A DNA stretch of 64,000 bases from DASXVX01 sp036504075 (GTDB taxonomy: Bacteria; Bacillota; Sulfobacillia; Symbiobacteriales; Symbiobacteriaceae). The stretch is from positions 62,001 through 126,000 of the forward strand of contig DASXVX010000055.1 in NCBI GenBank assembly GCA_036504075.1. Reading direction: 5' to 3'. The translations under genes were made by a program, and so were the position numbers. The notes under the pieces are model-generated. The model ran no database searches. It saw only the letters and a list, made by a program, of their open reading frames with translations, and was not told where the DNA came from. Positions 43,365-51,154 of this stretch are shown piece after piece (the stretch's first letter is position 1; the number at the start of each line of letters is the position of its first letter).

Positions 43365-45374
43365 ATGATGGCCAGGTGCTACCTCCGAGTCTCCACGGAG
43401 GACCAGGCCAAAGAGGGCTACAGCCTGGGCGCCCAGCGGGACCGGCTCGGCGCCTTCGCCCTGTCTCAGGGCTGGACGGTCGCTGAATACTACATCGACG
43501 AAGGCATCAGCGCCAAGGACATGAAGCGGCCAGCCCTTAAGAAAATGCTCACCGAGATCCAGAGGGGCGAGGTCGTGTTGGTATACAAACTTGACCGCCT
43601 CACCCGCAGCGTAGCAGACCTGGACCTCTTGCTCCGGAAGTGGGAAGCAGATGGCGCCCTTTTCAGAAGTTGCACGGAAGACTTTAATACGACAACGGCA
43701 GCCGGACGCCTCTTTATCCGCCTGGTCGCGGACCTGGCCCAGTGGGAGCGGGAGAACCTGGCCGAACGCACCCGCATGGGCATGGTCAAGCGGGCCCAGG
43801 AAGGCGAGTGGAACGGCGGCCCCGCCCCCTTCGGCTACACGGCCGTCGAGACGGGTGAGCGGAACGGCCAGAAGGTCAAACGGATGCTGATGCCCAACGA
43901 GTACGCCCCTGTCGTGCGGGAGTTATATGAGCGGTACGTGAGCGGTCAGGGAATGCGGACGCTCACGCTTTGGCTGAACCGGGAGAAAGGCATCAAAAGC
44001 CCGCGGGGCGGCACGTTTTCCGACGCCACCGTGAGCGGCATCCTGAAGAATGCGGTTTACGCGGGCCTGAACGTTTGGTCCCGGGGCGTGAAGAAAGGCC
44101 TCCGCAATCCGGAGGCCGTCGTCGCCGAAGGCAAGCACGAGCCGATCGTCAGCCGGGCACTGTGGAGCCAGGCCCAGCAGATGCGGGAACGGCGTCTGAG
44201 TCTGCCGCCCCGGCATGCGACGGGAGGCAACATCCTCACCGGCATCGGCCGGTGCGGTGCCTGCGGGGGGTTTCTCAAAATCAATCTGGGCGGGACAAAA
44301 GGACGGCCCCGCTACTACCGGTGCGGCAACTACGTCACCAAAGGGACCTGCCGTGTCTCGTCCATCCCGGCTGATGTGGTGGAGGCCAACTTTGTGGCGG
44401 CGGTCTGCGCCTGGGCCGCCGAGCTGACCGATACGGAGACGGCTCGGGCCTATGCCGCCACGCACTTGCAGGAGGAGCAGGTCGGGCGGGAACGCCTGAC
44501 CCCGCAGGAGCTTCGCCGGCAGGTCAGCCAGGCGAAGCAGGCGATTGCGGTCTGGGACAAAGCCCTGGAGGAGAAGCGGATCGACTTCAGCGTCTGGCAG
44601 GCGAAGATCAGCCCGCATTCCATCCGGCTCAGGGACCTGGAGGCACAATTGCGGGTGGTCAGCGAGTCAAGAGAGATTGGGGTCGCCCTGGATGCCATGA
44701 TCACGAGTCTGAAGTCGTTCTCGGACCTGTGGGGCGCCGCGACGACTCCTGAGCGGAAGATGCTTGCCGGCAGCTTCTTCAAGGAGGTGCGTGTGTACCA
44801 GGACCGGCGGGTAGAGTTGTTGCCTCGAGGAGGTGCCCGCGTGCAGCCACGAGTCCAGTATCTCGTCCCGCCCGGGATCGCCGATAAGGACCTGCCTCCG
44901 GAAGTCCGGGCGGGGCTGCGCCTGTGCGCCAGGATCGCCGCCCGCATCGCCGGGCGGAGGCCTTCACTCACGCAAGTGGAGCGCACCCATTTCCAACGCG
45001 GCCCAGGTCATGAGCAGCGACTGCAGCAACCAGCCGAGGTCGGTCAGGCTGCCGGACTGGTAGCTGCCGAGGGAACGCAAAATGGCATACAGCAAGTCCG
45101 AGGCGGTGGCGAGAATCGTTCCGACTGCGATGATGCGCCAGGGGATGGCCAGCCGCCCTCGGCCCACACGTTGCAAGGCCCCAAGGACCATCAGCGCCGC
45201 GGCGATGGTGATCAGGTCGGCGACCGGGTAGGCCAGGGTGATGGCAAAACCGAGGTCGGACGGTTCAACCCGGAAGAAACTCAGCTCCGCAAGCAGCACG
45301 GCGGCAACGATCACCGCGGCACCGATGCTCCGGACGGACGCCACCTGGCGACGCACCAGGCCGTAGTGACGTAG
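43365..45374 (+). CDS. Large serine recombinase of the ykuD element
   Basis: A frame of 669 residues. The catalytic domain starts MMARCYLRVSTEDQAKEGYS (Ser10, Arg8), with YIDEGISAKDMKRPAL, VYKLDRLTRSVADL and QWERENLAERTRMGM; then PAPFGYTAVE, a zinc ribbon CGACGGFL with YYRCGNYVTKGTC, and a coiled-coil region. Similarity should end near 44950 (RIAARIAG); the last ~135 residues are antisense to the next gene and rich in Gln, Gly and Arg. No SD is seen; the ATG overlaps the truncated ykuD stop (ATGA), so translation may be coupled to the host gene. Confidence 0.9.
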   Translation: MMARCYLRVSTEDQAKEGYSLGAQRDRLGAFALSQGWTVAEYYIDEGISAKDMKRPALKKMLTEIQRGEVVLVYKLDRLTRSVADLDLLLRKWEADGALFRSCTEDFNTTTAAGRLFIRLVADLAQWERENLAERTRMGMVKRAQEGEWNGGPAPFGYTAVETGERNGQKVKRMLMPNEYAPVVRELYERYVSGQGMRTLTLWLNREKGIKSPRGGTFSDATVSGILKNAVYAGLNVWSRGVKKGLRNPEAVVAEGKHEPIVSRALWSQAQQMRERRLSLPPRHATGGNILTGIGRCGACGGFLKINLGGTKGRPRYYRCGNYVTKGTCRVSSIPADVVEANFVAAVCAWAAELTDTETARAYAATHLQEEQVGRERLTPQELRRQVSQAKQAIAVWDKALEEKRIDFSVWQAKISPHSIRLRDLEAQLRVVSESREIGVALDAMITSLKSFSDLWGAATTPERKMLAGSFFKEVRVYQDRRVELLPRGGARVQPRVQYLVPPGIADKDLPPEVRAGLRLCARIAARIAGRRPSLTQVERTHFQRGPGHEQRLQQPAEVGQAAGLVAAEGTQNGIQQVRGGGENRSDCDDAPGDGQPPSAHTLQGPKDHQRRGDGDQVGDRVGQGDGKTEVGRFNPEETQLRKQHGGNDHRGTDAPDGRHLATHQAVVT

Positions 45375-45968
45375 CCGCAGCAACGCCCATACCACGCCGG
45401 CGATCAAGGTGAGCGAACTGAGCAGCCAGAGCGAGTCAGCCGCTGACGGGAAGGGGTCCGGCACGCCGGTGAAGACCTCCAGACCCCAGTAGTACAGGAA
45501 CCCACAGGCGTTAAGGCCCATGCCGGCGGCCAGGAGGCCCCACGACCGGTCCCCCGCCGGAGACTGGCGGGCCGCCCGAACCAGGAACACGAAGGCCACG
45601 CTGCTCATGATCCCTTGCAGGAGGTCAACCCCGTAGGCGGGATACTCCCAGCCACCAATCGCGTACGTAAGGGCGGCCAGCCCGAGCACGACCAGGGCGA
45701 TCCGCCACAGCCCGATCATCAGCGATTGGCGCGTGGCCGCCGGCGAACTCTGCACAGCAGCCTGGCGGAAGTCCGTTGCCGCTTTGCGGCCCACCAGCTC
45801 CTCCAACATGCCGGCCACTCGGTCTACGAGTCCGGGGTAGGACTGGGCATTAAGCGCCCCCAGGGAAACGCCCAGGGCGGAGGCATGCTCTTGCAGCACA
45901 CTGCGGGCAGCGACCTCGCCCACGTAGCGAGCCAGGGCTGTCTCGGCATGTTCAAGGTATGTGTTCAT
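44964..45968 (-). CDS. Polytopic membrane protein of the element operon
   Basis: A 334-residue protein: about 70 cytosolic residues (YLEHAETALARYVGEVAARS and RVAGMLEELVGRKAATDF) followed by about nine hydrophobic segments. ATG 45968 has SD AGGAGAGGGTGA. It is the last gene of the minus-strand signalling operon, so it may be the membrane input or output of that pathway. Family not recognised. Its last 411 bases overlap the recombinase frame on the other strand. Confidence 0.65.
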   Translation of the reverse strand: MNTYLEHAETALARYVGEVAARSVLQEHASALGVSLGALNAQSYPGLVDRVAGMLEELVGRKAATDFRQAAVQSSPAATRQSLMIGLWRIALVVLGLAALTYAIGGWEYPAYGVDLLQGIMSSVAFVFLVRAARQSPAGDRSWGLLAAGMGLNACGFLYYWGLEVFTGVPDPFPSAADSLWLLSSLTLIAGVVWALLRLRHYGLVRRQVASVRSIGAAVIVAAVLLAELSFFRVEPSDLGFAITLAYPVADLITIAAALMVLGALQRVGRGRLAIPWRIIAVGTILATASDLLYAILRSLGSYQSGSLTDLGWLLQSLLMTWAALEMGALHLRE

Positions 45969-45989
45969 TCGCTTTCACCCTCTCCTGGT

Positions 45990-46265
45990 TCAGTCGCCCA
46001 GCAGTAGCTCCCGAACGCCTAGAATATCAAGAATTTCGAGGATTTCCGGGCGGAAGCCGTCGAAGCAGAGCTTCCGCCCGTCCTCCGCCAGTTTCCGCTT
46101 CAACACGATCAGCCCGCGCACCCCGGTGGAATCGATAAACGCCAGTCCGGCCAGGTCCAAGCAGATCTCCTGATGGCTTCGGGCCGCCTGTTCGACCAGC
46201 GCCACCGCTTCCGGAATCGTAGCCATGTCCAGACTCCCGGTGTACGCCACGCGTTCCTCAGACAT
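45990..46265 (-). CDS. STAS-domain anti-anti-sigma factor (RsbV/SpoIIAA-like)
   Basis: A 91-residue single STAS domain. CLDLAGLAFIDSTGVRGLIVLKRKL contains the DSTG loop whose Ser is phosphorylated by an RsbW-type kinase and dephosphorylated by a PP2C phosphatase. Both enzyme types are encoded in the same operon. It overlaps the FapA-like gene by eight bases. Confidence 0.9.
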   Translation of the reverse strand: MSEERVAYTGSLDMATIPEAVALVEQAARSHQEICLDLAGLAFIDSTGVRGLIVLKRKLAEDGRKLCFDGFRPEILEILDILGVRELLLGD

Positions 46266-47412
46266 TGTAAGCTACCTCCTGACTGTCCGCGAACTGTAGT
46301 CGATCGCCTTCCAGCGTGATCTGAACCCGAGTGACGGCGGCTTCCAGGGTGGAGCACGTGTTGAACACACGCACCAGCGTGCCGGGTTCGATGGCGGCAG
46401 CCGTGATGGCGCCCGGCCCGTTTATTTCCAACGCACTGCCGCCCGTTACCGTGGCGACGGTGATCCATTCGCCGGCCAGCAGCGTTCCGCCCTCAACCCG
46501 GCCGCCGACCGAGATCCCCGTGTCCGCTTTGACCGCACAGCGTCGGACGTCTCCCTGCGGCACCTTGATGGTTCCGGACGCCTGCAACGTTGACGCCACG
46601 GCGCCACGCTCGATGACGATGTCGTGTCGATGCCCGCCGGTGGCCGAGAACATCTCCACCACTTCCCGGGCCTGGTCATAAGCCGCCTGGACGTCAGCGT
46701 AGGTCGTACTGAGCAGGTTTTCCGCACAAAAACAGCGTTCCATGATGTTCTGGAGTTCCGCTACTGGGCCGCCGTAGTGCCGGTATGCCTGCAGTTGTTG
46801 GATGGCGTACGCCATCTGCCCCGGGAACGCCGCAAACTTCTGTTCGAACAGTACGCGCAGCAGCGGACCCAGATTTGCCCGCAAGTCCACCGAGCGGAAC
46901 GACGGTGCCGAATGCAAGTGGTCGATCACGGTCAGCAGTTGGCGGAACGAAGTGGCGACGGCCTCCACCCGGCCGACAAGCTGCACGTAGGCGTACCGGG
47001 TCGTTCCGGCCTGGACCTGGCTGTTGTTGCAGGTTCCCTGCAGAAAGACGGAGCCCAGGGCTTCGAGTGTGGCGCCCTCCGTTGCCCCCCGAACCAGCAC
47101 CGACCCGCCGACCCGCACGACCGCTCCCGGTTGCAGACGGCCGGTCACGACCAGATCGCCCGAGACGGACACATTTAGCTGCGGGAAGACGTCGCCCTTG
47201 ATGATATCGGCCGGGTAGATCACCGCCTGATCGTGGTCGATCACGGCCATCCCGGACGTACTGGCAACCACTGTCCGCCCGTCGTTCAGGAGTTCGGTTC
47301 CTGGGCCGGGCCTGAGCAGGCCTCTCCCCGGGGGCGGTGCCAGGACGGTTCCCGCCTGAACTGGGACGCCGCTGTTCATCACCTCTACCGGCATGGACCC
47401 GGTTGCTGGCAT
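46258..47412 (-). CDS. DUF342/FapA-like polymerising protein
   Basis: A 384-residue protein. The first half has beta-helix-like repeats (DVFPQLNVSVSGDLVVTGRLQPGA, VRVGGSVLVRGATEG and LEALGSVFLQGTCNNSQVQAG), as in FapA/bactofilin-like right-handed helices. A helical middle (YAIQQLQAYRHYGGPVAELQ) and a second set of repeats (GTIKVPQGDVRRCAVKAD, GISVGGRVEGGTLLAGEWI) follow. ATG 47412 follows GGAGGTGA. It probably forms a scaffold; its link to partner switching is by operon only. Confidence 0.75.
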   Translation of the reverse strand: MPATGSMPVEVMNSGVPVQAGTVLAPPPGRGLLRPGPGTELLNDGRTVVASTSGMAVIDHDQAVIYPADIIKGDVFPQLNVSVSGDLVVTGRLQPGAVVRVGGSVLVRGATEGATLEALGSVFLQGTCNNSQVQAGTTRYAYVQLVGRVEAVATSFRQLLTVIDHLHSAPSFRSVDLRANLGPLLRVLFEQKFAAFPGQMAYAIQQLQAYRHYGGPVAELQNIMERCFCAENLLSTTYADVQAAYDQAREVVEMFSATGGHRHDIVIERGAVASTLQASGTIKVPQGDVRRCAVKADTGISVGGRVEGGTLLAGEWITVATVTGGSALEINGPGAITAAAIEPGTLVRVFNTCSTLEAAVTRVQITLEGDRLQFADSQEVAYNV

Positions 47413-48233
47413 ATCGCGTCACCTCCGGACTCGTTTTGGCTCATTGCAAATCGCAGGGCCACAATCGTGACGTCGTCGGCTGCCTGGTTCCCCCCGGCGT
47501 GAGCATCCACGCCGATCAGGATTTCCCGCAGCATATCCGGCAAGGGTCGGTCCCCGTGAAGTCGGACCAACTCCTGGAGGCCTTCGGCGGTCAGCCCTTT
47601 CCCGGTGCGCAGCTTGGCTTCCATGAGGCCGTCGGTGTGCATGACCACCAGGTCGCCCGGCTCAAGCGTGACCGACTGTTCGGTATACACCTGGTCTGGC
47701 ATCATCCCCAGCGAGACCCCGCGGACTTTTACCACCTGCGGCGCCGGGGAATCCTGGCGGAGCATCAGCGGATATGGATGCCCGCCGCTGGCGAAGCTGA
47801 GGGTCCGCACAGCGGGCCGGCAGTCGACACAGGCGGCGGTGATAAAGGCGCCGACCGCTTGCAAGTCATCGTAAAACAGGTCATTGATGTGTTTGAGCAG
47901 GGCGCCGGGGGCGGGGCAATGCGGCGTAGCTGTCCGCACGGCAGCCCGGAACATGGTCATGAGCATGGCCGCACCAAAGCCTTTTCCCATGACATCGGCG
48001 ATCACGATGCGCAGCCCGCCGTCGGGAAGCGGCAGAAAGTCAAAGTAATCGCCGCCGACTGCATGCCTCGGCACGCAACGGCCGCAGGCCTGGAGTCCAG
48101 CCAGGTCAACGCACCGGGATTCCAGCAGCACGGTCTGCACCCGCCGGGCAAACTCCAATTCCTGCTCCCATTGCTGCACGCTCAGTCCCATCGGTGTCCA
48201 GATGCGTGTGGTGCCGCCGTTCGTTTTGCTCAT
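47385..48233 (-). CDS. SpoIIE/RsbU-type PP2C serine phosphatase
   Basis: A 282-residue phosphatase: ELEFARRVQTVLLESR (coiled start), VGGDYFDFLPLPDGGLRIVIADVMGKGFGAAML (metal Asp residues of motif 2), FASGGHPYPLML, LVVMHTDGLMEA and a final DDVTIVALRF. This is the SpoIIE domain with a short N-terminal linker and no membrane part. It should dephosphorylate the STAS protein. Its start overlaps the stop of the upstream HD-GYP gene by four bases. Confidence 0.92.
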   Translation of the reverse strand: MSKTNGGTTRIWTPMGLSVQQWEQELEFARRVQTVLLESRCVDLAGLQACGRCVPRHAVGGDYFDFLPLPDGGLRIVIADVMGKGFGAAMLMTMFRAAVRTATPHCPAPGALLKHINDLFYDDLQAVGAFITAACVDCRPAVRTLSFASGGHPYPLMLRQDSPAPQVVKVRGVSLGMMPDQVYTEQSVTLEPGDLVVMHTDGLMEAKLRTGKGLTAEGLQELVRLHGDRPLPDMLREILIGVDAHAGGNQAADDVTIVALRFAMSQNESGGDAICQQPGPCR

Positions 48234-50329
48234 GGCTGCACCTCCGCCGGGGCCAGGGCCCTTTCCAGCACCAGCATGGTGCCCTCGCCGGATGTGTGCA
48301 GGTAGACGCGGTCCACATACTTGAGCATGACTGTAAAGCCTTTCCCCAGCGACCGTTGGGTGGAATAGCCATCGGTCAGGATGGCTTTCGGCAGGATGTC
48401 ATAGGGAATGCCGGCGCCCTGGTCCGAGACGATGACCCGGATGTGCTGCGGATCCGTCCGTACGGTAAGCGTACCTTTTCCGGCATGTTTGAAGACGTTG
48501 GTGATGGCTTCCGACACGCAGACTTTCAGGCGGAAGAGCTCGGGAGCAGGCACGCCATATTGAGCGCCCAGCCTGTCGATCAACTCACGGGACCGGGCGC
48601 AATCCGACACCTGCGTCAGCATCATTTCACCCCAAAGCTCGCCCTGGCGCATCAGATCTTCCCGGGCCGGAGCATCAAGCAGCATCAGCGCCCCATGCGT
48701 CGCCGCCGCGATCACTTCCCGGTAGGCCTGGAAGATCTGACGGGAGTGCTCGCGCTCAACCGCCAGCGCCTGGCTGACATCAAACATCAACACGCTGCAG
48801 CTGCGGTCGCCGGCCGGAATGCAATAGACGTAGAACGCAGTCTCATTCGAAGTGACGACATTGGAAATAACTACATTGGAAATAACTACACTAGACACGG
48901 GAAGTTGATCCTGCAGGCAGCGTTCCGCCAGTGGGGCTACCTGGTCACGCACCGGAACGGCCACCGGTTCATCCCGGAAGTTGGTAAAGCGCCCCTCTTC
49001 ATACGAAAGCACCCGACTGACACCCAGCGTTTCCAACACCTGTGAACTGCGGACCGCCTGGACCAGCTTGCCCTGCAACATGGCGGCGTCGGCACCGGCG
49101 ACAATGCCTTCGGCCTTCCGGCCGGGTCGGTCCCATTGCGCCAGCGCCGCCTGCACCGCGGGAACCAGGTCGGGGTCCACCAGGGAACCCCTGACTTCGG
49201 ACAGCCGCACCAACCGGGCATGCGGGTCGTCGTCTTCCATGCTCTCCACGATCTCAGCCGCCGCGAGAACGCGGGCGCCAATGGGAATCGCCGTGCCTTT
49301 CAGGCCGTCCGGATAGCCGCTGCCGTCCCAGGTTTCGTGGTGCTGCCGGATCAGTTTGGCTACCGGCGCCAATCCCGCCATGGCGGCCACCAGTTTTTCG
49401 CCGAGCACGGCGTGCTCCTTGTATGCTTCGATATCCGCCAGCGTTGCGATCGCATGGCGGGCCATGATCGACACGACCCGCGAATCCACTTCCGCCTCAC
49501 CGATGTCATGGAGGGTGCCGGCCGCGAAAATCGTCTGGACCTCATCTTCCGGGAGGCCGATGGCCTCCGCAATGAGGCGGGCCAGATTCGCCACACGGGT
49601 CGCATGGTTCTCCGCAGCGCCGGTCTTGCGGGCGAGCAGGTCCGAGAGCTTCTGGAGGGTGTCCAGGTGGACCCGCCGCTGTTCGAGGAAGAGGTTGACG
49701 GCATAGCCGGAGGCCCGAAGTGCCCCGGCCGAAATCAGCATGGTCGGCCATCCGCCGCGTTGGAGGGTGTAAAGCAGCGGCGGCATGATCGCCAGGGCGA
49801 CCAGGATGCTGCGGTAGGACTCCTCCATTTTTTCTGGTACAACCTCGGCGATTGAGCGGCCTTCGGACAGGCTTCCCATGACGCTGACGAAAATCAGGAT
49901 CGCGGCATAGTAGAGCGCGCTGCCCAACAGGAGGGCCAGGTTGGCCGCCGATGTATCGGCCGGTCCGTGCACCAGGTTGGAGACCGTGAGATGCAGCACC
50001 AGGAGCGATACCTGAAGCTGGCCGAAATTGAACAGTCGGCGGAGCGCCAGGGGCGGGTCCGAGGGGGTGGCAAGCGCCTCCACCGTTTGGATCAGCGTTG
50101 CGGCGGCCATTCCGAACTGCACATAGCTGAGGGCCACAAAGACGGTTCCGAGCGTGGGGTACGCACGCCCGGGCAATTTCACCTGATAGCGCGCAAATAC
50201 CGCTGCGCAGACGGCGAGGCCAAGAATCCCCACCAGTCTGTCCAGCGGAAACAACGCGGCAAAATGTACGAGTACACCAACTCCGGCCATGCCCACAGAC
50301 CAGGCCAACCACGTTGCAGTCCGCCGCAT
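48230..50329 (-). CDS. Membrane HD-GYP protein with RsbW-like HATPase domain
   Basis: A 699-residue protein. Residues about 1-215: membrane segments. Residues about 235-400: HD-GYP domain (NHATRVANLARLIAEAIGL, TLHDIGEAEV and the signature HHETWDGSGYPDGLKG). A less clear middle domain follows. The C-terminal 140 residues: GHKL ATPase (LKVCVSEAITNVFKHAGKG, VIVSDQGAGIPYD and LGKGFTVMLKYVD), as in RsbW/SpoIIAB. ATG 50329 has AGGGAAG before it. It may join c-di-GMP-type sensing with anti-sigma kinase action. Confidence 0.85.
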   Translation of the reverse strand: MRRTATWLAWSVGMAGVGVLVHFAALFPLDRLVGILGLAVCAAVFARYQVKLPGRAYPTLGTVFVALSYVQFGMAAATLIQTVEALATPSDPPLALRRLFNFGQLQVSLLVLHLTVSNLVHGPADTSAANLALLLGSALYYAAILIFVSVMGSLSEGRSIAEVVPEKMEESYRSILVALAIMPPLLYTLQRGGWPTMLISAGALRASGYAVNLFLEQRRVHLDTLQKLSDLLARKTGAAENHATRVANLARLIAEAIGLPEDEVQTIFAAGTLHDIGEAEVDSRVVSIMARHAIATLADIEAYKEHAVLGEKLVAAMAGLAPVAKLIRQHHETWDGSGYPDGLKGTAIPIGARVLAAAEIVESMEDDDPHARLVRLSEVRGSLVDPDLVPAVQAALAQWDRPGRKAEGIVAGADAAMLQGKLVQAVRSSQVLETLGVSRVLSYEEGRFTNFRDEPVAVPVRDQVAPLAERCLQDQLPVSSVVISNVVISNVVTSNETAFYVYCIPAGDRSCSVLMFDVSQALAVEREHSRQIFQAYREVIAAATHGALMLLDAPAREDLMRQGELWGEMMLTQVSDCARSRELIDRLGAQYGVPAPELFRLKVCVSEAITNVFKHAGKGTLTVRTDPQHIRVIVSDQGAGIPYDILPKAILTDGYSTQRSLGKGFTVMLKYVDRVYLHTSGEGTMLVLERALAPAEVQP
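48860..48893 (-). repeat. 15-base in-frame repeat in the HD-GYP gene
   Basis: TTGGAAATAACTACA occurs twice in tandem with a degenerate third copy, giving the peptide VVISNVVISNVVTSN. It is AT-rich in a GC-rich gene and keeps the frame. Confidence 0.8.
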
Positions 50330-50370
50330 ATCTTCCCTGCTTTTTGTCCCGCGTATTGGCATTTGATCTG

Positions 50371-50399
50371 ATATTAATCCTTACCGGAATGGTCCACAA
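50371..50399 (-). promoter_or_regulatory. Promoter of the partner-switching operon
   Basis: On the minus strand TTGTGG (50399-50394), a 17-base spacer and TAATAT (50376-50371), giving a leader of about 35 bases to the ATG at 50329. Confidence 0.6.
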
Positions 50400-50454
50400 T
50401 AGTTATTACGGTAGGTTATGGGACCTGATCGCCCTGCGCCGGTTTTGCTCTGAA

Positions 50455-50462
50455 GCGGGTAC
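50455..50462 (+). other. attR core of the ykuD element
   Basis: GCGGGTAC, identical to 43340-43347; the L,D-transpeptidase frame resumes right after it (GGCATCCACGGG). Confidence 0.87.
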
Positions 50463-50846
50463 GGCATCCACGGGACCAACGAAGAGGCCTCGGTCGGGCA
50501 GGCGGTCAGCCATGGCTGTGTCCGGCTGACTAACCGCGATGTCCAGGACCTCTACAACCGCATTCCCGTCGGCACCGTGGTCAACATCACCGGGCAGGTC
50601 TTCACCGGCCGGGTGCTGATCCCCGGGCAGGTCTCCGGTCCCGACGTGCGCGCCGTCCAGGAATTGCTCAAGATCCTCGGGTACTACACCGGCGACCCGG
50701 ACGGCGTTTACGGCCCCGAAACCGCCGACGCCGTCCGCCGGTTCCAGGCCACCCACGACATCGCGGCCGACGGGATCGTCGGGCCGGCCACCTACGATGC
50801 GCTGCTGGCCGCCTTCGACGACGAGCGCGGGGCCACCGAACCTTGA
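50463..50846 (+). pseudogene. L,D-transpeptidase gene, 3' part
   Basis: Encodes the catalytic half of the YkuD domain, GIHGTNEEASVGQAVSHGCV with the nucleophile Cys in SHGCVRLTNRDVQDLY, then a second peptidoglycan-binding domain (SGPDVRAVQELLKILGYYTG, PDGVYGPETADAVRRFQ and AADGIVGPATYDALL). No SD/start exists upstream in frame. It carries every catalytic residue that the 5' part lacks. A strong terminator follows. Confidence 0.92.
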
Positions 50847-50852
50847 TCGATG

Positions 50853-50888
50853 AGCGGCGGTCTGCCCGAGGGGCGGACCGCCGCTTTC
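50853..50888 (+). terminator. Terminator of the L,D-transpeptidase gene
   Basis: A 15-base arm AGCGGCGGTCTGCCC, loop GAG and a matching arm with one mismatch, followed by TTTCT. The 270 bases from here to the next gene hold a short dyad (GACCGTT/AACGGTC at 51039-51054) and no clear promoter. Confidence 0.85.
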
Positions 50889-51154
50889 TGCGTCGGGACA
50901 ACTGAAGCTAAAATTCAAAATTAACTGACACAAGGAAGAAAATTTGACGAAAATCAGTTGCACAGGACAAGGATACAGGGCCTAGGGAGTAGAATAATCC
51001 TATCCACTAAGTTTCATGCCTTCGAATGAGTAATGAACGACCGTTTGAACGGTCTCGCGGGAAGGCCCACATGGTTTCCATGGGGCGAAAGCCTCGTTGC
51101 CCATAGTCTCTGGTCATCGACCCGCATACGAGAGTGATTTGAGGAGGGGCACAC

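Larger units (their letters stand above)
43348..50462. mobile_element. 7.1 kb serine-recombinase element inside the L,D-transpeptidase gene
   Basis: Bounded by 8-bp repeats GCGGGTAC. Fusing 43347 to 50463 gives one open frame of 281 residues reading WGGY-GIHGTN across the junction. The recombinase is at the left edge reading inward. The cargo is a minus-strand operon for a partner-switching signalling module. No phage or conjugation genes are present. Confidence 0.9.
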
